A stretch of 64,000 nt of DNA from Treponema_B putidum (GCF_007830595.1 NZ_VLLD01000003.1); one strand, 5' to 3'; positions 17,630 to 26,182 are shown, numbered from the stretch's first letter. Notes: generated from the sequence alone by a model not told the origin. Program-made: numbers and translations.

Positions 17630-17837
17630 TGTGAATTTATTCCCACATAAAAAAAATACCTCTACCCATAATGCCGCATTAACGGATGAGGAAATTCATG
17701 CAATGGAATTAAAACTTGAAGACCCCGAGTACATAAATGCCGCTATTTATAGACTGGCTTCAATTATAACGGAAAGAATTTTGAACGGCGGACTCGATTA
17801 CGAAAGTATGGATTGCAAAAAGAGGATAAGAGTATGA
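17622..17837 (+). CDS. Small conserved-looking hypothetical protein
   Basis: About 71 residues beginning MTSVNLFPHKKNTSTHNAA. It has a polar, mostly helical look (DEEIHAMELKLEDPEYINAA). The ATG at 17622 has a GGAG six bases upstream and overlaps the yraN stop. An earlier ATG at 17604 is in frame but has no ribosome site. It ends in ATGA with the next gene. I do not recognise a family. Confidence 0.55.
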   Translation: MTSVNLFPHKKNTSTHNAALTDEEIHAMELKLEDPEYINAAIYRLASIITERILNGGLDYESMDCKKRIRV

Positions 17838-18307
17838 GTAAAAGAAGGTTTAAACCTATGAAAAGTCAAAGGACGGAAAAACAGGGCGATGACGCCCCTC
17901 AAAAAAGCCCTATTGACGGACAAATAAAAAAAACCAAGATTTTTCACAATCAAAACAGAGAGTCGGCTTTTAAAAATAGAGAGCCGGCTTTAAAAAAGAT
18001 AGAATATCCCGAATACAAATGCTCAAAATGCGGGGAAATTATACAGGATTTAAGTTCGGCAATTGCCGATAAAGAAAGCGGCCTGCCTGCACACTTTGAC
18101 TGTGTTATAGAATTTTTAAAAAAAGCGGAAGAAATAAAAGAAGGGGAAGAAATTATATACATAGGAAACGGAAACTTTGCCGTGGTCTATTTTGAAAATC
18201 CTAAAATTCGTAAAAACTTTAAAATCATAAAACTAATTGAATGGGAAGATAAAAATAGGCTCTACCAATGGAAAAAAGATATTTCGGAGCTTACATCAAA
18301 AACATAA
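17834..18307 (+). CDS. Zinc-ribbon-like hypothetical protein
   Basis: About 157 residues from ATG 17834, overlapping the previous gene by ATGA. The N-terminal 50 residues are Lys/Arg-rich and disordered-looking. A Cys-Xaa2-Cys pair (C63, C66 in YKCSKCGEI) followed by H87 and C90 (PAHFDCV) suggests one zinc site. The rest looks like a small beta-rich domain (GEEIIYIGNGNFAVVYFE). It is the last gene of the flhB-like to yraN operon, with a clear terminator just after the stop. No family was recognised; it could bind RNA or DNA. Confidence 0.6.
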   Translation: MSKRRFKPMKSQRTEKQGDDAPQKSPIDGQIKKTKIFHNQNRESAFKNREPALKKIEYPEYKCSKCGEIIQDLSSAIADKESGLPAHFDCVIEFLKKAEEIKEGEEIIYIGNGNFAVVYFENPKIRKNFKIIKLIEWEDKNRLYQWKKDISELTSKT

Positions 18308-18308
18308 A

Positions 18309-18336
18309 AAAAGCCGGACTATGTTCCGGCTTTTTT
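18309..18336 (+). terminator. Rho-independent terminator of the yraN operon
   Basis: AAGCCGG (18311-18317) pairs with CCGGCTT (18326-18332), followed by a run of Ts. It begins just after the stop at 18307. Confidence 0.85.
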
Positions 18337-18405
18337 ATATACCAAGGATAATTATTTAAAAAAAATTATCGGCCCTTTATTTTAAGCGGCGGTACTTGCA
18401 TCGTT

Positions 18406-19674
18406 TTAGCCGATTCTATCAAAACCGCAATAGGGAACAAGTACTTCAGGTATCTTAATGGAACCGTCAGCTTGCTGATAGTTTTCCAAAACGGCTATCA
18501 TAGCCCTGGACATAGCAAGAGCTGTTCCGTTTAGGGTATGAAGGAATTTATTTTTACCGTCATCATCCTTGTAGCGTATATTTAAACGGCGGGATTGATA
18601 ATCGGTACAGTTTGAAGTAGAGGTAACCTCGCCCCATTCTCCTCCGTTTCTTCCGGGCATCCATGCTTCCAAATCCCACTTTCGATAGGCAGGGGCACCC
18701 AGATCTCCGGTACAAGTATCAACGACCCTAAAGGGAATTCCCAAGCCGTTAAATATTTCTTCTTCAATTAAGCGGAGCTCTTCATGGATAGCATCCGATT
18801 CTTCCGGCGTACAATACACAAACATTTCAAGTTTTGAAAACTGATGTACGCGGTAAAGCCCCTTTGAAAACTGTCCGGCGGCTCCCGCTTCACGCCTAAA
18901 GCAATGGGAAAGGCCGCAGTATTTTAAGGGCAAGCTCTCTTTTTTGATAATCTCATCCGAGTGATAGCCGCCCAGAGTAATCTCGGCAGTTGCAACCAAA
19001 CAAGATCCCTCGCCTTCAAGAGAATATACGTTAGATTCTTCTCCTCGCGGATTAAAGCCGATACCGTATAAAATTTCTTCTTTTGCAACATCCGGCGTGA
19101 TAAAGGGTTTAAACCCGTGTTTCCGCAATATGTTAAGACCGTACATCGTCAGAGCCTGCTCTAAAAATACGGCTTCGTTTTTTAAAAAATAGAATTTAAC
19201 GCCTGAAACTTTCGTACCCGCTTCAAAGTCGATTATATCCAAATCTTGGCCTAACTGAACATGATCTTTAGGTTCAAAGTCAAACTTAGGAATGCTGCCT
19301 GACCGCTTAACTTCCAAATTGTCGGAATCTTCCTTGCCGACGGGGGCTTCGGGATGAGCCATATTCGGAATTTTACTTACAGCCTCATGCAGAGCTTTTT
19401 CGGCTTCAGCAAGATCGGCTTCTACTTGAGCAATTTTTTCTTTTATAGCTTTTCCTTGATCGACCAGTTTTTGTCTTTCTTCGGAACTTAATTTTTGCTT
19501 CATTGACTGAGAATTATCGTTTCGTTCTTTTTGCAGATTTTGTAAAGACGTAACAAGAGCAGTACGCTTATCATATAGTTCCACTGCCTTATCGGCATCC
19601 GCATTCATATGCCGGTTTTTAATATTTTGTTTTACGGCTTCAAGATTTTCTTTAATAAATTTATAGTCCAACAT
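18406..19674 (-). CDS. serS: Seryl-tRNA synthetase
   Basis: A 422-residue class II synthetase. An N-terminal two-helix tRNA-binding arm (about 25-100) begins MLDYKFIKENLEAVKQNI. The catalytic core has motif 2, FRREAGAAG, and motif 3, GTALAMSRAMIAVLENYQ. The start is placed at ATG 19674-19672, not at the longer ORF start at 19719: the family begins MLD, and a promoter with TACAAT at 19686-19681 overlaps the extra 45 bases. The ATG then sits at about the transcription start with no Shine-Dalgarno site, so the mRNA is probably leaderless. Confidence 0.95.
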   Translation of the reverse strand: MLDYKFIKENLEAVKQNIKNRHMNADADKAVELYDKRTALVTSLQNLQKERNDNSQSMKQKLSSEERQKLVDQGKAIKEKIAQVEADLAEAEKALHEAVSKIPNMAHPEAPVGKEDSDNLEVKRSGSIPKFDFEPKDHVQLGQDLDIIDFEAGTKVSGVKFYFLKNEAVFLEQALTMYGLNILRKHGFKPFITPDVAKEEILYGIGFNPRGEESNVYSLEGEGSCLVATAEITLGGYHSDEIIKKESLPLKYCGLSHCFRREAGAAGQFSKGLYRVHQFSKLEMFVYCTPEESDAIHEELRLIEEEIFNGLGIPFRVVDTCTGDLGAPAYRKWDLEAWMPGRNGGEWGEVTSTSNCTDYQSRRLNIRYKDDDGKNKFLHTLNGTALAMSRAMIAVLENYQQADGSIKIPEVLVPYCGFDRIG

Positions 19675-19680
19675 AATAAA

Positions 19681-19709
19681 ATTGTACTTGTTATTTCGAT
19701 TTCTGTCAA
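19681..19709 (-). promoter_or_regulatory. Promoter of serS
   Basis: On the minus strand TTGACA (19709-19704), 17 bases, TACAAT (19686-19681). Only six bases separate the -10 box from the ATG at 19674, so transcription should begin at or very near the start codon. Confidence 0.75.
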
Positions 19710-19739
19710 GGTACCGCATTTTATGTCGATTTTAATACC

Positions 19740-19767
19740 TTGACACATTTTTATATACCGGTATAAT
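19740..19767 (+). promoter_or_regulatory. Promoter of the TerB / BrxD / BrxHI island
   Basis: TTGACA (19740-19745), 16 bases, TATAAT (19762-19767), both consensus. Transcription would begin near 19774, 28 bases before the ATG at 19802. The 21 bases at 19733-19753 are identical to 51108-51128, which lie in front of the cobalamin riboswitch. Confidence 0.8.
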
Positions 19768-19801
19768 TTTAAGACCATCATTGAAAAAGAAAGACCGAAA
19801 A

Positions 19802-21436
19802 ATGCGATTACGGGATCTGACGATATACGCAAAAGAAAAACATCACATTGCCGAGCAAAGCGGATTTACGATTGTGCTCGCAAGCGATTTGCCGGCGGCA
19901 CAGGCGGAATATCACGCATCGGCGATTCCGTTTTCAAAGCCGGCGTCTTCTTTGCAGCCCGCTCAAATCCCTGAAAAAATTCGCAAAATGATAAAGCTCT
20001 ACCGGTACGGAGACGGTTCGTTCCGCCAAAAATGCCGGAATTTCTACGTGCAGGCAAAATTCATGGAGGATTACGAAGACGATGCTCCGTGGAACGGCGA
20101 ATTTCATCGATATTTTACCGTCTATCACGATTTGAGCGTAAAGCAGCTCCGCGGCTATTTTACGTGGAGGACGAAGGTTCGAAAAGGCGTCTATGAACCG
20201 ATCGCCGCATCGCTTGCGTACCTGTATCTTTACGAACTTTTAAACGGCATCGGCACATCTTCGCTTGAAGACGCTCTTTGCAAAATGGAAGCGTTTGAAA
20301 ACGGCTTTATCGATTCCGGCATCGGAGACGGCGGCATGCGCAAAAATCTGCGCCGCTGGATGCACGAACTTGCCGTTACCGGAGGCGCCGCTCCCGAAAC
20401 GGCCGTCCGATATGCGAATGCGGAAACATTAAAACGGGATGTCGCACTTTTGGTTCTCCGCAAGCCGGCACAGTATAGCGATGACGGACTGTTCGGCGCG
20501 CTATGCGTATTCGGCGGGGCGAAGATACAAAACGGAGCGGTTTTTAAAAAGTCCGAAGCCGGCGCAAAACGCTTATTCGCCGCGGTATGGCGTTATGCCG
20601 CATCACAGTATAAAAAAGACGGAAAAGATTTTTTTACCGCGTGCTTCGGCAGGCAAAGAGAATTCAGCTGGCATCCGCTCGAAAACGCAGTCTATTGGAA
20701 TCCTAAGCCGGTGATAAACGCCGATTATGTGCTTAACGAATGTCATCGGTATATCTGCCGCGGCGGAAAGTGGAAAGAGCGCTGTTATCACAGCCTTTAC
20801 TATGACAAGGCGCTTTTCGAAGGCTTACTGCGCGAAGCCGAGCGAAGGCTCCGTATCTATTTGAATGCGGGCCGCCCCTTAAAAGAAAGACCGGAAGACG
20901 CGTGGGCCGCCGCTCTCATCGAAGACGTGATTGCTGCCGAAAAGCGATTGCAAGCGGAAGCCTTGAAGCCTAAGGTTACAATCCGCTTCGGCGACCTTGA
21001 CAGGATCCGAAAAGATGCGCTCCAAACCCGTGAAAGCCTTTTAACCGAAGAAGAAAAAGCGGACGAAAAAACGGATAAAAACAATCGGGAAAATCAAGCG
21101 CACGCAGAAAAAGCGGCGCGTGAAAACAGCGCATGCAAAAATCGCACGTCCGACGAACCGGCATTCCGAGACGAAGCCGCTTCCGGCGGCGAAATTCCCG
21201 CCATGCCGATCACTGCGGAACAGGCGGACATCCTGATGCTGCTTTTGCGCGGAGAATCCGTAAAGAGCGTTTTAAAAGCTCGGAACGAAATGGCTGAAAT
21301 TTTTGCCGATTCTTTAAACGAAACCCTGTTCGATACAATCGGCGACATCGCCGTGGAATGCGACAACGGCGACCTTACGCTTGTGGAAGACTACCGCGAA
21401 GACATAGGCCGCATACTCGGAGGAAACATACAATGA
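19802..21436 (+). CDS. TerB_N / TerB_C-type protein, first gene of a BREX-like island
   Basis: 544 residues from ATG 19802. The N-terminus RLRDLTIYAKEKHHIAEQ and the later YLYELLNGIG pattern fit the TerB N-terminal domain (TerB_N). This domain accompanies BrxD/BrxHI-like genes in some bacteria. A basic Lys/Glu-rich linker (about 415-470) precedes a C-terminal part resembling TerB_C (about 475-540). The central part (SGIGDGGMRKNLRRWMHEL) is unassigned. TTG 19781 is too close to the predicted start point, so ATG 19802 is preferred. The stop overlaps the ATG of the next gene. The gene has high G+C and is unlike the backbone, so it is probably acquired. Function is inferred from context only. Confidence 0.65.
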   Translation: MRLRDLTIYAKEKHHIAEQSGFTIVLASDLPAAQAEYHASAIPFSKPASSLQPAQIPEKIRKMIKLYRYGDGSFRQKCRNFYVQAKFMEDYEDDAPWNGEFHRYFTVYHDLSVKQLRGYFTWRTKVRKGVYEPIAASLAYLYLYELLNGIGTSSLEDALCKMEAFENGFIDSGIGDGGMRKNLRRWMHELAVTGGAAPETAVRYANAETLKRDVALLVLRKPAQYSDDGLFGALCVFGGAKIQNGAVFKKSEAGAKRLFAAVWRYAASQYKKDGKDFFTACFGRQREFSWHPLENAVYWNPKPVINADYVLNECHRYICRGGKWKERCYHSLYYDKALFEGLLREAERRLRIYLNAGRPLKERPEDAWAAALIEDVIAAEKRLQAEALKPKVTIRFGDLDRIRKDALQTRESLLTEEEKADEKTDKNNRENQAHAEKAARENSACKNRTSDEPAFRDEAASGGEIPAMPITAEQADILMLLLRGESVKSVLKARNEMAEIFADSLNETLFDTIGDIAVECDNGDLTLVEDYREDIGRILGGNIQ

Positions 21437-22764
21437 ACGAAGAAAACAGAAAAGTGCCGAAGAGAATCGCTCAAGCCGTGCTGAATTCTCTGAAAGGCGG
21501 CGTCGTTCCCCGCATCGGTCTTCCGTACATCACCGTCGGGCGGAAAAACGAAATTGAAGCGCTCCTTCACGACGTGGATATTATTTCGGAAGGAGGCGCG
21601 TCCTTCCGCTTTATCGTGGGACGATACGGTTCGGGCAAAAGCTTTCTTTTGCAGACAATCCGCAACCACATCATGGAGCGGGGCTTTGTCGTCGCCGACG
21701 CCGATCTTTCGCCCGAACGGAGGCTGCAGGGAACGCAGGGGCAAGGACTTGCCACCTACCGCGAACTCATCGGCAACCTGTCCACAAAGACAAAGCCCGA
21801 AGGCGGCGCGCTCACTTTAGTGCTCGACCGCTGGATAAGCAGCGTGCAGAGTGAAGCCGTAAACGAAAGCGGCGCCGTACCGGGCGATCCCGCGCTCACG
21901 GCGTCGGTGGACAAAAAAATCTACGCGGTTACTTCCTCCGTCAGCGAACTGGTGCACGGCTTCGAGTTCGCAAAGCTCCTTTCGGCGTACTATCATGCCT
22001 ACGTGAACGGAGACGATGCGCTGAAGGCGAAGGTTGTGCGCTGGTTCCGCGGCGAATACAATTTGAAGCGCGAAGCAAAAGAAGAGCTGGGCGTCAACAT
22101 TATCATCTCCGATGATGATTGGTACGATTATCTCAAACTCTTCGCAGCCTTTTTCCGTTTGGCCGGTTACACCGGCATGATGATCATCATCGACGAACTC
22201 GTAAACATATACAAAATTCCCAATTCAATCACAAGGCAGTACAATTATGAAAAGCTGCTGACCATGTATAACGATACCCTGCAGGGTAAGGCGAAATATG
22301 TGGGCATCCTCATGGGCGCCACACCGCAGGCAGTCGAGGATAAGCGGCGCGGTGTATACAGCTATGAAGCGCTGCGCTCGCGCCTTGCGGAAGGAAAATT
22401 TTCAAAACCCGGAGCGCGTGATTTATTGGCGCCGGTCATCCGCTTGGAGCCGCTTACCGCCGAAGAAATGCTCATCCTGTGCGAAAAGCTCGCCGCCATG
22501 CATGCCGATCTGTACGGATACGAAAGGAATGTTACGACGGACGATCTGGCCGTTTTTATCCGCATCGAATACGAGCGCATCGGTGCGGATTTGAATATAA
22601 CTCCGCGCGAAGTGATTCGGGATTTTATCGAACTGTTGAATCTTTTGTATCAAAATCCGTCCATGACCATAGAACAATTGCTGAATTCCGATGAATTTTC
22701 CTACGCCAAAACCGAAGCGGTATCGGACAAAGCGGACGGCACTTTTGTAGAATTCAGCGTGTAA
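21433..22764 (+). CDS. BrxD-like P-loop ATPase (BREX ATP-binding domain)
   Basis: 443 residues from ATG 21433, which overlaps the previous stop (ATGA) and has GGAGG ten bases upstream. The Walker A motif is GRYGSGKS (63-70). Walker B is MIIIDEL, with D254 and E255. The start KRIAQAVLNSLKGGVVPRIGLPY and the AAA-like layout match the DUF2791/BrxD family, an ATPase of type 2 and some other BREX systems. The shift to about 53% G+C in sampled lines marks it as foreign. The gene is complete and undamaged. It probably uses ATP to act with the helicase encoded 13 bases downstream. Confidence 0.75.
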   Translation: MNEENRKVPKRIAQAVLNSLKGGVVPRIGLPYITVGRKNEIEALLHDVDIISEGGASFRFIVGRYGSGKSFLLQTIRNHIMERGFVVADADLSPERRLQGTQGQGLATYRELIGNLSTKTKPEGGALTLVLDRWISSVQSEAVNESGAVPGDPALTASVDKKIYAVTSSVSELVHGFEFAKLLSAYYHAYVNGDDALKAKVVRWFRGEYNLKREAKEELGVNIIISDDDWYDYLKLFAAFFRLAGYTGMMIIIDELVNIYKIPNSITRQYNYEKLLTMYNDTLQGKAKYVGILMGATPQAVEDKRRGVYSYEALRSRLAEGKFSKPGARDLLAPVIRLEPLTAEEMLILCEKLAAMHADLYGYERNVTTDDLAVFIRIEYERIGADLNITPREVIRDFIELLNLLYQNPSMTIEQLLNSDEFSYAKTEAVSDKADGTFVEFSV

Positions 22765-22777
22765 GGAAAAGACCGCT

Positions 22778-25021
22778 ATGGATGTTTTCAGCCGATACGC
22801 ACCGTTTATACAGGACTATATCTACCGTTCGGGATGGCAAATGCTGCGCGCCGTGCAAAATGCCGCAGGGGACGCTCTTTTTAATATGGATGACAACGTT
22901 CTTTTGACCGCGTCAACCGCATCGGGAAAAACGGAAGCGGCATTTTTTCCGATTTTGAGCCTGCTTGCAGAAAATCCGTCTTCGTCCGTCGGCGTCTTGT
23001 ATATCGCTCCGCTCAAAGCGCTCATCAACGACCAGTTCGGACGATTGGGCGAATTGTGCGAAGAAGCCGGAATACCCGTTACGCGCTGGCACGGAGATGT
23101 GCCGCAGTCTCAAAAGCGGAAACTCCTGCGAAAACCGGCGGGCATATTGCAGATAACGCCGGAATCTTTGGAATCCTTGATGATCAACAAGCACATGGAA
23201 ATCCCTTCGCTTTTCGGCGATCTGCGCTTTATCGTCATCGACGAAATACACTCGCTTCTCCGCTCCGATCGCGGCTTGCAGACTTTTTGCCTTATCGAGC
23301 GGCTGTGCAAAACCGCATCGTGTAACCCCAGACGCATCGGGCTTTCCGCGACCATCGGAAATCCCGAACAAGCCGGAAAATTTCTTTCGGCGGGCAGCAG
23401 CAAAAAGACGGTCATTCCCCGTTTTGACGGCGGAAAGGAAGTGTGGCGACTTTCTATGGAGCATTTTTTCAATACCGCTCCGCAAGCCGACGAGGGCAGA
23501 GAGGCCTTTTCGGAAGCGCCGATTATAGAGCCCGCAACCGACACGGCACCGAAGGCCGCCGACCCCGGCATCGGATACATATTCGAACACACGCGCGGAA
23601 AAAAATGCCTCGTGTTTACCAATTCCCGCGAAGAATGCGAGTCCGTGTGCCAATACCTGCGCCAATACTGCGAAGCGAATCACGAAGCCGACCGCTTTCT
23701 TATCCACCACGGAAACCTTTCCGCTTCTTATCGCGAAAGCGCCGAAGAAGAAATGAAGGACGACGATTCGCTTATGAGCGTTTGCGCTACGGCAACGCTA
23801 GAGCTTGGCATCGACATCGGCAAACTTGAGCGCGCTTTTCAGATAGATGCGCCGTTTACCATTTCGGGCTTTTTGCAGCGCATGGGCCGCACCGGCCGCC
23901 GCGGCAATCCTTCCGAAATGTGGTTCGTCATGCGCGAAGATCACCCCGAAGCGAGAGCCATGCTGCCTGATATGATTCCGTGGTATCTCATTCAGGGCGT
24001 CGCACTCGTACAGCTGTATGTCGAAGAGCGCTTTGTTGAACCGCCGAGGACACAACGGCTGCCTTTCAGTCTGCTCTATCATCAAACGATGAGTACGCTC
24101 GCTTCCCGCGGAGAAATGACGCCCGCCGAACTTGCGTCCAGAGTTTTGCCGTTGTCGGCTTTTCATCGAATCACTCAAGACGATTACCGCGTGCTGCTTC
24201 GGCACTTGCTCGAAATCGATCACATAAACCGTACGGAAAACGGAGGGCTCATTGTCGGACTTGCAGGCGAGCGAATCGTCAACGATTACAAATTCTACGC
24301 GGTGTTTCAGGAAAACATCGAATACACCGTGCGCTCAGGCTCGGAGCAGCTCGGCACCATTGTAAAGCCGCCGCCTGCGGGAGACAAAATCGCCATTGCG
24401 GGCCGCGTATGGGCGGTCGACGAAGTGGACCATAAAAAACGTGAAGTATATTGCACGTTGGTTAAAGGCAATATCCCCGCGTATTTCGGCGATGTTGCCG
24501 GCGACATACACACGCACATTTTGGAGCGGATGTACGGCGTTCTTTCGGAAGACAAAGCCTATCCGTATTTGATGCGGCACGCCGTCTGCCGCCTTGCCGA
24601 TGCACGGGAAACCTTTGCAAAGGCGCTCATGCAAAATCGGCCGCTTATCAATCTCGGAGGCAAAATGTGGGCACTGTTCCCGTGGCTGGGAACCTACGCC
24701 TTTCTTGCGCTCGAACGCTTTTTAAAACTGCGCTGCACAAAGCGGCTGGGATTAAAAGGCTTAAATCCGTCCCGCCCATATTATATGCAGTTTACGATGC
24801 AGGCGAGCGAAGAAGAATTTTTCAAAATTGTTGCAGAAGAAGCCGAAACGGAATTCAATCCGATAGAGCTTGTCTATCCGAAAGAAGTTCCCGTTTTTGA
24901 AAAATACGATGAATACGTTCCGGAAGAATTGGTGCGCAAGGGCTTTGCCGAAGGAGTCCTCGACATTGCGGGAATGAAAAAGCGCATACTCGGGTGGCAC
25001 CTTAAAGTCATACAAAAGTAA
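22778..25021 (+). CDS. BrxHI / Lhr-like superfamily 2 helicase
   Basis: A 747-residue DEAD/DEAH-type helicase. Motif I is TASGKTEA (K51), motif II is VIDEIHSL (D155-H158), motif III is LSAT and motif VI is RMGRTGRRG. The long C-terminal part (about 420-747) holds an Lhr-type winged-helix and DUF region. This is the plan of the BrxHI helicase, which is paired with BrxD in BREX systems. Homology could also fit a stand-alone Lhr, but the operon partners favour BrxHI. AAGGAAA lies before the ATG. The 3' end overlaps an AraC remnant by 14 bases. High G+C. Confidence 0.75.
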   Translation: MDVFSRYAPFIQDYIYRSGWQMLRAVQNAAGDALFNMDDNVLLTASTASGKTEAAFFPILSLLAENPSSSVGVLYIAPLKALINDQFGRLGELCEEAGIPVTRWHGDVPQSQKRKLLRKPAGILQITPESLESLMINKHMEIPSLFGDLRFIVIDEIHSLLRSDRGLQTFCLIERLCKTASCNPRRIGLSATIGNPEQAGKFLSAGSSKKTVIPRFDGGKEVWRLSMEHFFNTAPQADEGREAFSEAPIIEPATDTAPKAADPGIGYIFEHTRGKKCLVFTNSREECESVCQYLRQYCEANHEADRFLIHHGNLSASYRESAEEEMKDDDSLMSVCATATLELGIDIGKLERAFQIDAPFTISGFLQRMGRTGRRGNPSEMWFVMREDHPEARAMLPDMIPWYLIQGVALVQLYVEERFVEPPRTQRLPFSLLYHQTMSTLASRGEMTPAELASRVLPLSAFHRITQDDYRVLLRHLLEIDHINRTENGGLIVGLAGERIVNDYKFYAVFQENIEYTVRSGSEQLGTIVKPPPAGDKIAIAGRVWAVDEVDHKKREVYCTLVKGNIPAYFGDVAGDIHTHILERMYGVLSEDKAYPYLMRHAVCRLADARETFAKALMQNRPLINLGGKMWALFPWLGTYAFLALERFLKLRCTKRLGLKGLNPSRPYYMQFTMQASEEEFFKIVAEEAETEFNPIELVYPKEVPVFEKYDEYVPEELVRKGFAEGVLDIAGMKKRILGWHLKVIQK

Positions 25022-25229
25022 TCGGCTGCTTTTCAGCTTCGATTGGAGGATGAGTACGGTACTCCGACGGCAGTACACCGGTATAGTTTTTGAATTGAAC
25101 GGAAAAACTTCCCGCATTTTTATAACCGAGCCGGTAGGCAATTTCCGCAACATAGAGATTGCTTTGCTTCAACAGCTCGCACGCACACTCCATCTTTTTT
25201 TGCGTTATGTAGCCGTGTAACGGCATCCA
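25008..25229 (-). pseudogene. Remnant of an AraC-family regulator (C-terminal DNA-binding part)
   Basis: The frame MPLHGYITQKKMECACELL, then YVAEIAYRLGYKNAGSFSVQF and TGVLPSEYR, is the end of an AraC/XylS double helix-turn-helix. In frame upstream there is only a Trp codon and then TAG at 25230-25232, so the sensor domain is missing. It overlaps the helicase end by 14 bases. It is a broken gene at the island's right end and could have been an ancestral neighbour in the donor. Confidence 0.75.
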
Positions 25230-25239
25230 CTACGGGTAA

Positions 25240-25449
25240 AAAATAGATATTAGACCTATATTAGCATCAAGTATAATCCTTTTACCGGTAAGCATATTTA
25301 TAATAAATAAAGCAATCTATACTTTTAAATATACATTCTTTAGCATAGTAATTTCGTCTGTATTATGTATTATTACAATGTCATTTAATTTGATTTTTGT
25401 GCATAAAATAATGAAAAAAGTAACTGAAAAAATTAAAAAAACAGATTAG
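25240..25449 (+). pseudogene. 3' end of a membrane protein gene (possibly a flippase)
   Basis: An open frame with no start codon opens after the TAA at 25237-25239 and ends at TAG 25447-25449. It translates into two hydrophobic segments (PILASSIILLPVSIFII and TFFSIVISSVLCIITMS) and a basic tail (KIMKKVTEKIKK). The pattern resembles the last membrane helices of polysaccharide flippases of the MATE/MOP type, but the match is weak. It follows the high-GC DNA directly, so the island's right junction is near 25235 and the rest of this gene is gone. Confidence 0.5.
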
Positions 25450-25639
25450 CAGTTAGTTATTCATACTTCCGTACTATCTTATTGTTATCAGATAGACTTT
25501 CAAGAATTTTCCAAATAGCCTCTTAAAAAACGCCATTCTCCCGCTTTCCCTCCCAGCCAAAATATATTGCTAACAGACAAACTTTTACCGGTTTTGCGGA
25601 CAACTCATTCAAAAAGAGAAGGCTTATTTTAAGCGGCAC
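25450..25639. other. No recognised feature
   Basis: AT-rich non-coding DNA between the membrane-protein remnant and the hairpin. No open frame, tRNA or obvious repeat was recognised on either strand. Confidence 0.5.
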
Positions 25640-25684
25640 AATTCGACAGCCTCGAAATCTGAAGATTTCTACGGTTGTCGAATT
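25640..25684 (+). repeat. Long imperfect hairpin
   Basis: AATTCGACA (25640-25648) pairs with TGTCGAATT (25675-25683), and an inner GAAATCT/AGATTTC arm continues the stem. A short TTTTATT run follows on the plus strand. It may be a terminator for the gene remnant upstream or a dispersed intergenic palindrome. Confidence 0.6.
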
Positions 25685-25719
25685 TTATTGAAAGTATAAC
25701 TTTAGGTTTTAAAGATTCC

Positions 25720-25914
25720 CTATATCTTTTTAGAATCATTTAGATACTTTATTAACAAGTTCGGCCTGCAATTAAAAGGCTTTATCCCGTATCGGAATCT
25801 TTCGGGATGCTCTTTTGCTGCTTTTAAAAAAAGTTTTATTCTTTTTTCTATAAAAACTTTTTCAGCTATTTTGCTGTTTTTCTCCATATCCGGTTTGTCT
25901 TTACTTTTACACAT
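25720..25914 (-). CDS. Small hypothetical ORF (doubtful)
   Basis: About 64 residues from ATG 25914-25912, which has GGGGT eight bases upstream. The longer start at 25947 has no ribosome site. The product is basic and rich in Lys, Glu and Phe (for example EHPERFRYGIKPFNC). It resembles a fragment of a mobile-element protein more than a known family. It lies beside broken genes, and may be a remnant. Confidence 0.3.
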   Translation of the reverse strand: MCKSKDKPDMEKNSKIAEKVFIEKRIKLFLKAAKEHPERFRYGIKPFNCRPNLLIKYLNDSKKI

Positions 25915-26094
25915 ACATTTACCCCACAAGTTTTTGTTTTTATACATAATTTAATATTTACGGTACTATTTAGGCAGGATATTTGTTTGTATAAATTTAA
26001 ATGCACCACTTTTAATATCTTTAAGCATCGGCAAATTTAATTTTTATTTTAGGGCATCGTGTAAAAACCTTGTTAAATAGTTGTATCGGTACCC
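25915..26094. other. Intergenic DNA before the pyrG promoter
   Basis: AT-rich sequence with no supported gene. A formal upstream extension of the small ORF reaches 25947. No other feature is seen before the pyrG promoter. Confidence 0.5.
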
Positions 26095-26123
26095 TTGCGA
26101 ATAAATGAAAAATAGGTTATACT
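26095..26123 (+). promoter_or_regulatory. Promoter of pyrG
   Basis: TTGCGA (26095-26100), 17 bases, TATACT (26118-26123). The start would fall near 26130, right at the base of the hairpin below. Confidence 0.7.
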
Positions 26124-26128
26124 AAAGC

Positions 26129-26168
26129 ACGGTTGGAAGCCGACAAGAGGCTCAGCCGTTTTTTTTTG
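26129..26168 (+). promoter_or_regulatory. Hairpin with T-run in the pyrG leader (possible attenuator)
   Basis: A short hairpin begins at about 26129 (ACGGTTGG against CTCAGCCGT, with G-U pairs). It ends in nine Ts (26159-26167), just before the ribosome site CGGGAG and the ATG. Because it lies between promoter and gene, it could act as an attenuator. Folding was judged by eye only. Confidence 0.5.
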
Positions 26169-26182
26169 GTCGGGAGAAAATT

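Noticed and set aside
19672..19719. ATG at 19719 as the serS start
   Set aside because: It would place the serS promoter inside the coding region, and the family begins at the MLD of 19674.
21358..22764. Many overlapping short ORFs in the high-GC regions
   Set aside because: They are reading-frame shadows expected in GC-rich genes and lack ribosome sites and family motifs.
19733..25235. Attachment-site direct repeats around the TerB/Brx island
   Set aside because: ACCGGT occurs near both ends but the match is too short, and no longer direct repeat, tRNA or integrase was seen.
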